DNA of 64,000 bases from Fictibacillus terranigra (GCF_030412265.1 NZ_JAUHLN010000001.1:992001-1056000); one strand, 5' to 3'; positions 41,131-50,916 are shown, counted from the first letter of the stretch. Translations and numbers: made by a program. The notes: generated by a model from the letters alone, not told the origin.

Positions 41131-41336
41131 ATATTAATTCACCCCTTTGAAATACTATATTCATTTCATGGATTGCGAGAAAGGGACAAGAACCTCCTTT
41201 ACGAAAAAAGGGCTCGTTTATGCATATGGTTTTTCTTTACAAATAGGGAGAAAGACAATTTATGTAAAAGAGGGATTGTGCTATGATGAAAGGAAAGAGA
41301 AGCAATCTTTAAAATATTGAGTTAAGGTTGATTTAT

Positions 41337-43196
41337 ATGAAACTAATTGATGAAAGCACGGGTACAGGCTCTGCATACTACACTGCAGAAAATATCAAAA
41401 ATCTATTCAATGCTGTAGCAAGCGGGGTGCTTATCCTTTCTTCCTCAGCAGTTATCGAGCATATCAATTCAGCTGCCTGTCAAATGCTGGGCCTTTCCAA
41501 TGCAAAGGTAGAGGGCTGTTCGTACAAACAAGCAAAATTCATAGCATTGGATGAAACCGGATCCCCACTGGATTTCAACAATTATCCTTCTCAAATTACA
41601 TTAAGGACAGGACAGGCGATCAAGGACAGAATCATTGGCATTGTTTTGTCTGAAAAAATGTCGTACCACTGGTATGTCGTGAGCACAATGCCCGTTTGCA
41701 TGGACAAGGAAAGTGCTCGCCAAGTGGTGGTAACGATTAATCCGATTACAGGGAGAGGCAAAATCGAAGAAGCTCTCCGCAAAAGCGAGGAAAAGTTCAG
41801 GTCTCTCGTCACTTCCATGGAGGACACGGTGTTTACGCTTGATAAAGACTTGATTCACACGGGAATGTACGGGAAATGGATGAAAAAGCATAAAGTGAAT
41901 CCCGATATCTATATCGGCCGGAGTGTCCGGGAAATGTTCGGTCACCTGAAAGCAGGCCATGAGAAAGTCTGCTCTGAAGTGCTGACAACAGGAAAATCCA
42001 GATTTTTCGAATGGGGAAGGTCGGGAGATGGCAAGTCCTTCTACTATCAGGCCATGATTTCGCCTTTGAAGACATCTGATGGAAACGTGTATGGAATTGT
42101 TGGGGTATCGCGTGATGTAACTGAACAAAAGCGGATGGAACTCGGTCTTCTTGAAAGCGAAGAACGTTTTCGCCAATTTGCTGAAAACGCGAACGATGTC
42201 TTTTGGATGAGGGATACAGCGACAGAAAACTATATTTATTTAAGCCCTTCGTTTGAAAAGGTCTGGGGCAGAAATGTCAGGGATATTTTTGAGAAAAGAA
42301 TTACGTTTTATGATACCGTCTACCCTGAAGACATGGATCGAATCTCTGGCACGTTTGAGTCCGTTCCTGAAACGGAATATGAAATAGAGTATCGGATCGT
42401 CCGGCCCGATAATGAATTAAGGTGGGTGCGTTCAAGGGCATTCCCCATTTATGATGAGCAGGGAAACATTTGGCGGGTAGCTGGGATTGTAGAAGATATA
42501 ACGGATTTGAGAGACAAAGAAGAGCTGCTCCGGAAATCTGACAAACTAGCGGTCGTTGGTGAGCTTGCAGCTGGGATTGCGCATGAAATCCGAAACCCGC
42601 TGACAAGTATAAAAGGCTTCATACAGCTCATTAAACCCGATATTAGTCGACATGTGAGCGAAATTATTCTCTCTGAGCTGGACCGGATTGAATCGATTAT
42701 TAATGAATTTCTGATTCTTGCCAAGCCTCACACGGATATGGTCTACAAATGGAATGATATCAACCAATTTATTCGGCAAACGATCGTATTGCTCGATTCT
42801 GAAGCCAATTTGAACAATGTCCAGTTTAAAACATGCCTTTCCGACGATCTCCCACTTGTGAGAAGTGAAGGAAACCAAATCAAACAAGTGCTGATCAATG
42901 TGATCAAAAATGCAATAGAAGCGATGGCCAGTGGAGGAACCTTAAAAATTAAAACCTCACTCCATAAAGAACAGGTGTGTTTAACCATTCAAGATGAAGG
43001 GGTCGGCATCAGTGAGGAGAGGCTTAATCGGCTTGGCGAGCCTTTTTATTCGAATAAGGAGAAGGGAATTGGCCTTGGTCTTATGGTTAGTCTTAAGATC
43101 ATCGAAAATCATAAAGGGATGATTTCTTTCTCCAGTAAATTAAATAAAGGGACGACTGTAACCATCTTGCTGCCTGTCTCGAAGCAAGCAAGGTAA
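41337..43196 (+). CDS. PAS-domain sensor histidine kinase, sporulation-kinase type
   Basis: 619 residues without membrane segments. Three PAS domains (about 20-110, 150-270, 280-400; each after the first ends in a PAC motif such as VYGIVGVSRDVTEQKRME and WRVAGIVEDITDL), then HisKA with phospho-acceptor GELAAGIAHEIRNPLTSIKG and an HATPase domain (NVIKNAIEAM, DEGVGISEERLNRLGEPFYSNKEKGIGLGLM). No response regulator is adjacent, as for KinA/KinE-type kinases that feed the Spo0F-Spo0A phosphorelay; that link is inferred. Start at 41337 rather than the upstream TTG. Confidence 0.93.
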   Translation: MKLIDESTGTGSAYYTAENIKNLFNAVASGVLILSSSAVIEHINSAACQMLGLSNAKVEGCSYKQAKFIALDETGSPLDFNNYPSQITLRTGQAIKDRIIGIVLSEKMSYHWYVVSTMPVCMDKESARQVVVTINPITGRGKIEEALRKSEEKFRSLVTSMEDTVFTLDKDLIHTGMYGKWMKKHKVNPDIYIGRSVREMFGHLKAGHEKVCSEVLTTGKSRFFEWGRSGDGKSFYYQAMISPLKTSDGNVYGIVGVSRDVTEQKRMELGLLESEERFRQFAENANDVFWMRDTATENYIYLSPSFEKVWGRNVRDIFEKRITFYDTVYPEDMDRISGTFESVPETEYEIEYRIVRPDNELRWVRSRAFPIYDEQGNIWRVAGIVEDITDLRDKEELLRKSDKLAVVGELAAGIAHEIRNPLTSIKGFIQLIKPDISRHVSEIILSELDRIESIINEFLILAKPHTDMVYKWNDINQFIRQTIVLLDSEANLNNVQFKTCLSDDLPLVRSEGNQIKQVLINVIKNAIEAMASGGTLKIKTSLHKEQVCLTIQDEGVGISEERLNRLGEPFYSNKEKGIGLGLMVSLKIIENHKGMISFSSKLNKGTTVTILLPVSKQAR

Positions 43197-43225
43197 AAGC
43201 CTATTCTTTATGGATAGGCTTTTTT
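43195..43225 (+). terminator. Terminator of the kinase gene
   Basis: AAAAGCCTAT/ATAGGCTTTTTT hairpin directly after the stop. Confidence 0.9.
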
Positions 43226-43307
43226 GCTGTGTCAAGTAAACTCGCAGAATAGTCAAAGAGGTTGTCACATATGTTAAAAGAAAGAGGTGAAAGAAAAAAA
43301 AGGAGAG

Positions 43308-43778
43308 ATGGCCGTGATCTGTCTCTGTGAAAGTTTAAATGAAGAAATATATGGTGAGCGTATAGCCATTATAGAAGATAAATCCGAAATCATGAGAACG
43401 TTTGGCCTTGAAAACGAGCAATGGCTCCATTTATGGAACATAGATAATCGAATTTTGACGCTGTGCTATTCTTCTCTTGATCCTGAATATGACCGTTTCA
43501 TCGTAGTTTATGATTATGCTTTTTTTTGTAAAGACAGAGACATGAAGCAAGCGATCATTTGGCATGAGATCGGGCATTCACAATACCCTGTCCTTGAAGG
43601 AGAAATCAATCTGCATTCTGAAACAAAGTGTGATGAATTGGCTTTTGTAAAAGGGTGTAAGCCAGGGTTGGAGAAGTTTTTAATGCTGACCTACAAGATG
43701 GCAAAAACACTCAATAACCAGCTGTTGCTTACGATGACGAAGGAACGGATCAAGGCATTGCACCTTCAATATGAATAG
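43308..43778 (+). CDS. Putative HExxH metalloprotein
   Basis: 156 residues. A zinc-protease-like motif HEIGHSQYP lies at about 90 within AIIWHEIGHSQYPVLEGE, followed about 20 residues on by ETKCDELAFVKGC, where Glu/Asp could be the third ligand. No signal peptide or membrane span. Start choice is ambiguous: AGGAG is 2 bases from ATG 43308 and 8 bases from GTG 43314. No named family recognised. Confidence 0.75.
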   Translation: MAVICLCESLNEEIYGERIAIIEDKSEIMRTFGLENEQWLHLWNIDNRILTLCYSSLDPEYDRFIVVYDYAFFCKDRDMKQAIIWHEIGHSQYPVLEGEINLHSETKCDELAFVKGCKPGLEKFLMLTYKMAKTLNNQLLLTMTKERIKALHLQYE

Positions 43779-43782
43779 CAAA

Positions 43783-43818
43783 AGCGAGTGGAATCAGAGA
43801 GAACCACTCGCTTTTTCA
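43783..43818. terminator. Bidirectional terminator
   Basis: AAAGCGAGTGG/CCACTCGCTTT hairpin between convergent genes. Confidence 0.9.
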
Positions 43819-44787
43819 TTAGGGAATAAGCAAAATCTTGCCTGTGCTCTTTCGGCTTTCCAAGAAACGGTGGGCTTCTGCACCTTCAGAAAGCTTAAAG
43901 GATGTGACTTCCGGGATTTTGACAGAGCCGGATTGAATCATATCAAACAACTGACTGGCGCGGAATACTCTCTCGGAATGGGAGGTAATGACATTCCATA
44001 GATCCCCGCCTGTGAGTGTTTTTGAAGTGTCCATCAGCATACGGGGATCAACTGGGAGCGGGTCGCCGCCTGCCATTCCATAAAATACGACGGTGCCCCC
44101 GATTTTTACTGCATTAAAGCTCTCCGAAAGCGTATTTCCTACGGAATCGTAAATCACATCTGCTCCTTTATTTCCTGGAGAGACTTCCTTTACTTTAGAT
44201 ATCCAGTCCTCATCGTAGAGAAATACATGGTCTGCACCAGCGGACAAAGCTGCTTCCCTCTTTGCAGGAGAAGACGTTAGACCGATTACTGAACTTCCCA
44301 ATGCTTTGGAGATTTGAATTAGGAGCTGGCCTACACCTCCTGCTGCCGCATGCACAACAAGAAGGGTGCCTGCAGTAACAGGATAGCTGTCTTTTGTCAG
44401 GTATTGAGCCGTCAGCCCTTGAAGCAGAAGGGAAGAGGCTGCTTCAAATGAGATGCCTTCAGGCAAAGGAATAAGGTGGTCTTTCGGGACAGCGACAAGT
44501 TCGGCATTGGCAAAAGGCACATCAGCAAAGGCCGCCCGGTCTCCTGGTTTTACACCTGTTACATTTTCGCCGACTTCCTCGACCACTCCTGCGCCTTCAT
44601 AGCCGGCAATATAGGGAGGATTGCCTTTTAAGTGATAATTCCCTTTTCTGCGATAAACATCTGCAAAGTTGAGACCGATCGCTTTCATTCGAACAAGTAT
44701 TTCATTCTTTCGCAGTATTGGATCTTGAACATCCTCATATTGCAATACTTCTGGTCCTCCAAATTCATGGAATGTTAAAGCTTTCAT
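43819..44787 (-). CDS. NADPH:quinone reductase-like zinc-type dehydrogenase
   Basis: About 322 residues, medium-chain dehydrogenase/reductase of the quinone oxidoreductase (QOR) group. GroES-like N-terminal half (GPEVLQYEDVQDP, NFADVYRRKGNYH), Rossmann half with LLVVHAAAGGVGQLLIQISKALG and IGLTSSPAKREAALSAGADHVF. Catalytic-zinc cysteines are absent, as in QOR. MKALTF is the usual beginning; GAGG precedes two adjacent ATGs. Confidence 0.92.
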   Translation of the reverse strand: MKALTFHEFGGPEVLQYEDVQDPILRKNEILVRMKAIGLNFADVYRRKGNYHLKGNPPYIAGYEGAGVVEEVGENVTGVKPGDRAAFADVPFANAELVAVPKDHLIPLPEGISFEAASSLLLQGLTAQYLTKDSYPVTAGTLLVVHAAAGGVGQLLIQISKALGSSVIGLTSSPAKREAALSAGADHVFLYDEDWISKVKEVSPGNKGADVIYDSVGNTLSESFNAVKIGGTVVFYGMAGGDPLPVDPRMLMDTSKTLTGGDLWNVITSHSERVFRASQLFDMIQSGSVKIPEVTSFKLSEGAEAHRFLESRKSTGKILLIP

Positions 44788-44949
44788 CATTGTATTCCTC
44801 ATTTCGGGTAGTTGTAATAGGTTCATTGTAAACAAAATGCGGACGCTTCTCTAGAAAAGTTAATTAAATAGGAAAAATGTTTAAATCCTTAAATGATGTG
44901 GAAACTTTGAATGTAATGGAATATTTATCTATTTTGGGAGGCCACATGT

Positions 44950-45267
44950 ATGTTTAAAAAGATTACGTTTGTTTTAGGATTGGTTCTAGCTTTGTCAGCC
45001 TGCTCCTCAGGCGGGGACAACGGAGGCGGAAAGAGCGGCGCAATGGATACAGCTTCTGCGGAGAAAACATATAAACAAAATTGCGCCAGCTGCCATGGAA
45101 ACAACCTGGAAGGCGGTACAGGGCCAGCGTTGAAGGAAGTCGGAAAAGAGCATAACAAGGCAGAAATATTGAAACAGATTAAAAAAGGCGGTGGCGGTAT
45201 GCCCGCAGAATTAATTCAAGGCAAGGATGCGGAAAATGTGGCCCGATGGCTGTCTAAGAAAAAATAA
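44950..45267 (+). CDS. cccB: Cytochrome c-551, lipoprotein
   Basis: 105 residues. Lipobox LALSACSSG (Cys about 18), a Gly/Ser linker, then one heme-c domain with CASCH and axial Met in GGGGMPAEL. Membrane-attached electron carrier for the cytochrome oxidase branch, matching B. subtilis CccB. GGGAGG before the ATG; closed by its own terminator. Confidence 0.95.
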   Translation: MFKKITFVLGLVLALSACSSGGDNGGGKSGAMDTASAEKTYKQNCASCHGNNLEGGTGPALKEVGKEHNKAEILKQIKKGGGGMPAELIQGKDAENVARWLSKKK

Positions 45268-45273
45268 AGGATG

Positions 45274-45309
45274 AAAGAGGCGGAATCATTGGATCCCGCC
45301 TCTTTTTTT
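45274..45309. terminator. Bidirectional terminator, cccB/EamA
   Basis: AAAGAGGCGG/CCGCCTCTTT hairpin with T run. Confidence 0.9.
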
Positions 45310-46210
45310 AGGAAGCACTGATCTTTTTTTGAAGAGTTTGCCGCGTTTTTTTATCCTGTACAACGACTGCGGCAGAAATGACGAGCAGAATACCGGCAGT
45401 CTGCCAGACCGTCAGTGCTTCTTGAAAAAGAAACCATCCGGTGAGTGTGGCAACAACGGGCTCAATCGTAGAAACGATGGCGGCCCTGCTTGGTTCAACA
45501 TGCCTGAGTCCCACTGTGTATAGAAGATACGCAAGGACAGTTGGAAAGATTCCAAGCCCTGCAATATAAAGCAGTGTCTGTCCATTGCCCAGCAGATGGA
45601 AAGAGGCGGACAGGCCGCTGACTGGAAATAACGCCAGTCCTGCAAAAAGAAACGTATAGGTTGTAATAGTCAATGTATGGTATTTAACGGATGCTGCTTT
45701 CCCAAAAATACTGTATAAAGAGTATCCTAACCCAGCTCCCAAACCTGTGAATAATCCGATCAGTGAAACGCCTGCATGCGCAGCAGGCAAATAACCTACA
45801 ACAAACAGACAGCCGAGGAATGTAATAGCGAGAGCTGTTACCTTCTTGGCTGTGATCAAGTCCCTGAAAAAGAAGCGCGACAGTATCAAGACAAAAGCCG
45901 GAGCTGTATATAACAGCACCGCAGCGGCCGAAAGTGACATTTCTTCCATGGCTTTAAAATAGCACCAGTTAAAAAAAGCGATACTGAGCAGGCCGGTACC
46001 TATAAAATAATGGCTGTCCTTTAATTTGATCCTGAGCAGTGAGCGGTTAGAAGAACAAGTGATCATGATAAACACGAGGGAGGCGCTCAATGCCCTTAAT
46101 ACAACAATCTGAATGGGGGTAAACCCGATATGCGACAATTCTTTAATGAAAATACCGATGGTTCCCCATAAAGCGGCTCCGCCTGCGATGCATAGATATG
46201 GCCATTTCAT
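45308..46210 (-). CDS. EamA/DMT-family permease
   Basis: 300 residues from the ATG at 46210, ten membrane segments in two EamA repeats (AALWGTIGIFIKELS... and LGYSLYSIFGKAA...; AAIVSTIEPVVATLTGWFLFQEAL is the conserved repeat end). Drug/metabolite superfamily exporter; substrate unknown. The longer frame to 46300 lacks a ribosome site. Confidence 0.9.
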   Translation of the reverse strand: MKWPYLCIAGGAALWGTIGIFIKELSHIGFTPIQIVVLRALSASLVFIMITCSSNRSLLRIKLKDSHYFIGTGLLSIAFFNWCYFKAMEEMSLSAAAVLLYTAPAFVLILSRFFFRDLITAKKVTALAITFLGCLFVVGYLPAAHAGVSLIGLFTGLGAGLGYSLYSIFGKAASVKYHTLTITTYTFLFAGLALFPVSGLSASFHLLGNGQTLLYIAGLGIFPTVLAYLLYTVGLRHVEPSRAAIVSTIEPVVATLTGWFLFQEALTVWQTAGILLVISAAVVVQDKKTRQTLQKKISAS

Positions 46211-46357
46211 GTATTGCCCGCCTTTCTTCCTTTGGTTTCTCCAAGCGTAACGTAATTCCCCCCCTTTTTGAAGACCCTGCTTCCAAATTTTGCTCGTCAT
46301 CTTCTCGTATAACTGCCATTTCGTAAAGGAAACATAAGGAAAAAAGGAGGTACCGAA

Positions 46358-47527
46358 TTGAAGAAGATTCTCGCAATTACATTTGCACTATCACTGGCAC
46401 TGTCGGGGTGCGGAGGCACGAAAAGCCAGGAGGAGGGCGCTGCGGATGCAGATCAGGCCGGAAAAGAGCATCCGAGGCTGCAGCAGGTAAAATACAATGG
46501 CAGTAAACAAAAAGAGGTAAAACCGTCACAAACGGCTCATAAGAAAACGAAAATCTCCACAATCGGTTTTCTTGAACCGGTTGACCCGAGGGCGGCTGTA
46601 AAAGAAGTTAAAGATGTAGGCCGGCACTTATCCTATGTTGCATTTTTCAGCTATCGGGTGAAACCAGACGGAAATTTGATCGGAATTAAAGACGATCAGG
46701 CATTGGCCGCTGCAAAAAAACAAGGGTCAGTTCCGATGCTCGTCCTGACTAACTTTACAGAAGGAAATTTCTCCCCTGATGTGGCACATAAAATTTTTAC
46801 AGACAAAACCGTATCCGAGCGTTTGATCAAAAATGTCATTCAGACGATGAGAGCAAAAGGATATAAGGCACTCAACATCGATTTCGAGCATATTCGTTCA
46901 AAAGATAGAGAGCTTTACAACGAATTCCTGGCATCCATCTTGCCACGTGTGAAAAGAGCAGGATTTATCACCTCTACAGCACTTGCACCTAAATCGAGTG
47001 ATGAGCAGTCAGGACCATGGCACGGAGCCCATGATTATAAAAGACATGGTCAGCTGGCGGATTTTGTAATCCTCATGACCTATGAATGGGGATGGTCAGG
47101 AGGACCGCCGATGGCGGTGTCACCGATCCCGCAGGTAAGGAAAGTTATTGAATATGCTGCATCCGTGATTCCGCGGAATAAGATTGTAATGGGAGCCCCT
47201 CTTTACGGTTATGATTGGATTCTTCCTTACAAAAAGGATAATCCTTCGGCCAAACGAATCGCTCCGCAGGAGGCCTCTGAACTCGCCATCAAGGAAGGCG
47301 CAGATATCAAGTACGACAACAAAGCTCATTCACCCTATTTCAACTATACAGATGATAAAGGCGTTAAACATGTAGTCTGGTTCGAGAACGAAGAAAGTGC
47401 CCAGGCTAAATTCAACCAGCTAAAATATTATAACCTTCGGGGAATTGCCTACTGGGTGCTTGGTGAGCCGTTCCCTCATAACTGGAGCATGCTTGAAGAT
47501 CAATTTAACATAAGAAAAGGGAAATAA
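46358..47527 (+). CDS. GH18-family glycoside hydrolase lipoprotein
   Basis: 389 residues from TTG (AAGGAGG, 7-base gap). Lipobox LALSGCGG (Cys about 18), spacer, then a GH18 barrel with catalytic acid in ALNIDFEHI (about 175), plus substrate-site MTYEWGWSGGPPM and VWFENEESAQAKFNQLKYYNLRGIAYWVLG, typical of the YaaH/YdhD/SleL-type N-acetylglucosaminidase group that acts on spore cortex or wall. No LysM domain here. Surface-anchored. Confidence 0.9.
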   Translation: MKKILAITFALSLALSGCGGTKSQEEGAADADQAGKEHPRLQQVKYNGSKQKEVKPSQTAHKKTKISTIGFLEPVDPRAAVKEVKDVGRHLSYVAFFSYRVKPDGNLIGIKDDQALAAAKKQGSVPMLVLTNFTEGNFSPDVAHKIFTDKTVSERLIKNVIQTMRAKGYKALNIDFEHIRSKDRELYNEFLASILPRVKRAGFITSTALAPKSSDEQSGPWHGAHDYKRHGQLADFVILMTYEWGWSGGPPMAVSPIPQVRKVIEYAASVIPRNKIVMGAPLYGYDWILPYKKDNPSAKRIAPQEASELAIKEGADIKYDNKAHSPYFNYTDDKGVKHVVWFENEESAQAKFNQLKYYNLRGIAYWVLGEPFPHNWSMLEDQFNIRKGK

Positions 47528-47606
47528 ATCACGAAGGAGATGCTCAAGACGCGGTACAACGCGGATTGGAATCTCCTTTTACATATCGAAAAGTTTAACC
47601 AAAGGG

Positions 47607-47664
47607 TTGAAAGCGCCTTCTCTAAACGTTATAGTATAGACATTATGTTCCCGAAACGTTTTGG
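47607..47664 (+). promoter_or_regulatory. lacI-type gene promoter with cre and operator
   Basis: TTGAAA (47607-47612), 17 bases, TATAGT (47630-47635). TTGAAAGCGCCTTCT at 47607-47621 matches the cre consensus except one base and covers the -35. CCGAAACGTTTTGG at 47651-47664, between the start site and the ribosome site, is nearly identical to the operator upstream of the next gene. Confidence 0.7.
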
Positions 47665-47674
47665 AGGAATGCAT

Positions 47675-48694
47675 GTGGCTACTATAAAAGACATCGCAAA
47701 ACATGCCGGAGTCTCAGTGACAACTGTTTCCAGAGCTCTTAATGGTTATTCCGATGTAAACGAGAAAACGAGAGACAAAATTAAAGCCGTTGCCAAAGAA
47801 CTGAATTACAGCCCGAACCTTTTGGCACGAAGCCTCGTGATGAAAAAGACGAAAACAATAGGGCTCCTTGTTTCAGGGATGCAGATCGAAGGCAGCAAGG
47901 ATAATTTTACGTATGAAGTCCTTTGCGGAATCAATGACTGTGCGGGAGAACGGGGCTATGACCTCATCCTATTCAGTACGAATACTGAATTGCAGCAGGA
48001 AAAAACGTATAATCAGCTTTGCCAGGAAAGAAAAGTAGACGGTGTAATCCTGCAGGGAATCAAAACGGATGACCCTTATCTCAGGGAAGTAGTCGAAAGC
48101 GATATTCCCTGTGTACTCGTCGACATTCCCATTGAAAGCGACAGTGTAGGATATGTGACTACTGACAATAAAGAAGGAGCTAAAAAAGCTGTAGAGCATC
48201 TCATTGGACTGGGGCATCGCCAGATCGGGATGATCAACGGCCACAAGCAGGCATTTGTCAGTCAAGAACGGCTCGAGGGCTACCGTCTCGCATTAGAAGA
48301 AGCAAAGCTGGACTTCAAAGAGGAAAATGTAGTAGATGGTGCGTTTTCTGAATCAGAAGCTCAGGTCCAGGCAGCTGAACTGTTAAAGAAAAATCCCAAG
48401 ATTACCGCCATTTTCTGTGCAAGTGATTTAATGGCTCTTGGAACCATAAAAGCCGCAGCCGGGATGGGGAAACAAGTTCCACAAGCGCTGTCTGTTGCTG
48501 GCTTTGACGACATTATACTGGCTTCCTATTCGTCGCCGACTCTCACAACGATAGCACAGGACCGTTATCAGATCGGCTATGAATCAGCCATTTTACTGAT
48601 CCAGATTCTAGAGGGGAAAGCGGGCAGCCGCAAGAAAGTATTAAACACAAATTTAATTAAAAGAGAATCAACAGCTAAAAACCACGAAGCGTAG
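47675..48694 (+). CDS. LacI-family transcriptional regulator
   Basis: 339 residues from the GTG at 47675 (GGAGG with 7-base gap). HTH ATIKDIAKHAGVSVTTVSRALNGY and hinge YSPNLLARSLVMKKTKTIG, then a periplasmic-binding-like sugar domain (IFCASDLMALGTIKA, LSVAGFDDIILASYSSPTLTTIAQD). Presumed repressor of the downstream glucosidase and ABC importer; the repeated CCGAAACGTTTCGG palindromes before it and before that operon are its likely sites, so it is autoregulated. Confidence 0.92.
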   Translation: MATIKDIAKHAGVSVTTVSRALNGYSDVNEKTRDKIKAVAKELNYSPNLLARSLVMKKTKTIGLLVSGMQIEGSKDNFTYEVLCGINDCAGERGYDLILFSTNTELQQEKTYNQLCQERKVDGVILQGIKTDDPYLREVVESDIPCVLVDIPIESDSVGYVTTDNKEGAKKAVEHLIGLGHRQIGMINGHKQAFVSQERLEGYRLALEEAKLDFKEENVVDGAFSESEAQVQAAELLKKNPKITAIFCASDLMALGTIKAAAGMGKQVPQALSVAGFDDIILASYSSPTLTTIAQDRYQIGYESAILLIQILEGKAGSRKKVLNTNLIKRESTAKNHEA

Positions 48695-48703
48695 TGGTTT
48701 TTA
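48677..48703 (+). terminator. Terminator overlapping the lacI-type gene end
   Basis: AAAAACCAC/GTGGTTTTT stem spanning the stop codon. Confidence 0.8.
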
Positions 48704-48715
48704 AAACGAGCGAAC

Positions 48716-48766
48716 TGAAAACGTTTCGGATTCTATATTTTTTTGACGGGTTCCGAAACGTTTCGG
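48716..48766 (+). promoter_or_regulatory. LacI-type operators upstream of the glucosidase operon
   Basis: Perfect palindrome CCGAAACGTTTCGG at 48753-48766 and a half-degenerate copy TGAAAACGTTTCGG at 48716-48729, centres 37 bases apart; the -35-like TTGACG at 48743 lies between them. Confidence 0.75.
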
Positions 48767-48786
48767 TTCCAATCAGGAGGAGAACG

Positions 48787-50889
48787 ATGGATTACAGAGT
48801 GATCAAAGAAAACGATCTATTTCTACTAACAGACGATAAAGGGAATATCCCTGTTGACAACACGTATGGATTGGGGCTTTACACGAAGGATACACGTTTT
48901 TTAAGCAAGTTTGATTTAAAAATCAATGGTGAAGATCCGATTCTGCTTTCTTCTTCTGCAGATGAAAATTACAGTGCAAGAATTTTGCTGACAAACCCTC
49001 ATATGGAGGAGGACGGTGAGCTGATCCTCTGGAGAGAGTCCATCCAGCTAGAAAGAAAGCGTTTAATCTATAATGGAGTGCTGTACGAAACGATCCAGGT
49101 AAAAAGCTTTTTTCCAAAACCAGTTGAGTTTGATATTAGTTTATTGCTGGATGTTGATTTTACTGACATGTTCATTGTCCGCGGTTTTCAATACGGTGAA
49201 GTTGGGGAGCGTTCTGGGGAAGAGCGAACCGATAATGGAATCAACTACTATTACGAAGGTGCTGATCATGTAAAGCGAGCTACAAAGGTAACTTGGGATC
49301 GGAAAGCAGATACTGTATCAGACACAGAAGGAATTACCTTTCACTTTTCATTGAGCCATTCGGAGGTTCAGTCTGTGACCTTTACCATTATTCCTGAGAT
49401 CGGCGGTCAGTCAGGCAAGGCGATCGCTCCTGATGATGCCCATGAAAAATTAGAAGCTTCTTACCGTGAGTGGGAAGAAGGAACAACGAAAGTCCAATGT
49501 GACAGTCCAGCGCTTCAGAGATTGGTAGAACGCGGAGTCCTTGATCTTCGGGTGCTGCTGACAGACATCGGGTTTGGAAGATTTCCAGTTGCCGGACTTC
49601 CGTGGTTCGGAGTACCGTTCGGAAGGGACAGCCTCATTGCCGCTCTTCAGATGCTTCCTTTTAATCCGGAAATCGCAAAAGGAACATTGATGACGATGGC
49701 TTCTCAACAAGGGACGAAAGCCGATCCATGGCGTGATGAGCAGCCAGGTAAAATCATGCATGAAATCCGCTATGGAGAACTGGCGGCGACAGGACAGATC
49801 CCATTCACACCTTATTACGGAACGATTGATGCGACCCCTCTTTTTTTGATTCTTTTAACGGAATATACAAAATGGACCGGAGATCTTGTGCTTGCTGAAG
49901 AGCTGAAGCAAAATGTTGAAGACGCTCTCAAATGGATTGATCAGTATGGTGACCGGGATGGCGATGGATTTGTCGAATACCATCAAGAGTCCAGCAAAGG
50001 AATCGCGAACCAAGGGTGGAAGGACTCCGACGACTCGGTCGTGCATCGAAACGGGGATTATGCTGAAACTCCAATCGCTTTATCTGAGGTGCAAGGGTAT
50101 GTGTACCAGGCGAAAATGGGGATTGCAGACCTCTACGAAAAATCAGGTAAATCGGATGAGGCAGTAAGACTGAGAGAGCAAGCACAGCAGCTGAAAAGGA
50201 ATTTCCACGATCGGTTCTGGATGGAAGATCAATCTTTTTATGCAATTGCCCTTGATAAAGATAAAAATCAAGTAGGAACGATGACCTCCAATCCGGGGCA
50301 CGTGTTATTTTCAGGTATGATGGATGAAATACATGCACACCAGACGGTAGATCAACTCGTTTCGCCTCGATTCTTTTCAGGATACGGCATCCGAACGATG
50401 GCAGAAGGAGAAGCGGGGTATAACCCGATGAGCTACCATGACGGCAGCGTCTGGCCTCATGATAACAGCATGATTCTCCTGGGGATGAGTAAAACAAATC
50501 ACCAAAAAGAAGCAAATAAGATCATGGATGGTTTAATCCAAGCGGCCCAGGACTTTGAATATGACCGTTTGCCTGAATTATTCTGCGGCTATGGCACATC
50601 AGCCGGCAGAGCAGTAAAATATCCGGTTGCATGTTCACCGCAAGCCTGGGCTGCGGGAACACCGCTTGTTTTTATCCAGACCATGCTCGGACTTTTCCCT
50701 GACGGTTTAAACGGAGTGATCCACTTATCTCCTAGGCTGATCGACCAAGTCAACGAACTGAAGGTAACCCGCATGAAAATTGGACAGGGACATCTGTCTC
50801 TCTCCGTGAAAAAAAAAGACGGAAAGGATGTAGTATCAGTAGACCACAACACAACCGGGTACGAGGTACTACTAAGTGAACAGGCATAA
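48787..50889 (+). CDS. Amylo-alpha-1,6-glucosidase-type (debranching) glycoside hydrolase
   Basis: 700 residues. N-terminal GDE-N-like beta domain (VIKENDLFLLTDDKGNIPVDNTYGLGLYTKDTRFLSKF, about 1-230) and an alpha/alpha-barrel catalytic domain (GLPWFGVPFGRDSLIAALQML, DRDGDGFVEYHQESSKGIANQGWKDS, ARG-like NPMSYHDGSVWPHDNSMI) as in glycogen-debranching/GH15-like enzymes. Cytosolic. Acidic residues in the D-x-D-G-D and SVWPHDN segments likely act in catalysis. First gene of the operon with the ABC importer; probably trims imported branched oligosaccharides. ATG at 48787 follows AGGAGGAG. Confidence 0.88.
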   Translation: MDYRVIKENDLFLLTDDKGNIPVDNTYGLGLYTKDTRFLSKFDLKINGEDPILLSSSADENYSARILLTNPHMEEDGELILWRESIQLERKRLIYNGVLYETIQVKSFFPKPVEFDISLLLDVDFTDMFIVRGFQYGEVGERSGEERTDNGINYYYEGADHVKRATKVTWDRKADTVSDTEGITFHFSLSHSEVQSVTFTIIPEIGGQSGKAIAPDDAHEKLEASYREWEEGTTKVQCDSPALQRLVERGVLDLRVLLTDIGFGRFPVAGLPWFGVPFGRDSLIAALQMLPFNPEIAKGTLMTMASQQGTKADPWRDEQPGKIMHEIRYGELAATGQIPFTPYYGTIDATPLFLILLTEYTKWTGDLVLAEELKQNVEDALKWIDQYGDRDGDGFVEYHQESSKGIANQGWKDSDDSVVHRNGDYAETPIALSEVQGYVYQAKMGIADLYEKSGKSDEAVRLREQAQQLKRNFHDRFWMEDQSFYAIALDKDKNQVGTMTSNPGHVLFSGMMDEIHAHQTVDQLVSPRFFSGYGIRTMAEGEAGYNPMSYHDGSVWPHDNSMILLGMSKTNHQKEANKIMDGLIQAAQDFEYDRLPELFCGYGTSAGRAVKYPVACSPQAWAAGTPLVFIQTMLGLFPDGLNGVIHLSPRLIDQVNELKVTRMKIGQGHLSLSVKKKDGKDVVSVDHNTTGYEVLLSEQA

Positions 50890-50916
50890 CAGATCCTCAG
50901 AAAGGAGCGTATCGCA

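Noticed and set aside
40859-41150. Leu/Phe-rich plus-strand frames opposite the SR-repeat gene
   Set aside because: Reverse-strand shadows of the decapeptide repeats.
48716-48766. cre sites upstream of the glucosidase gene
   Set aside because: CCGAAACGTTTCGG lacks the terminal C/A pattern of cre and matches the LacI-type palindrome repeated before the regulator, so it was called a LacI operator.
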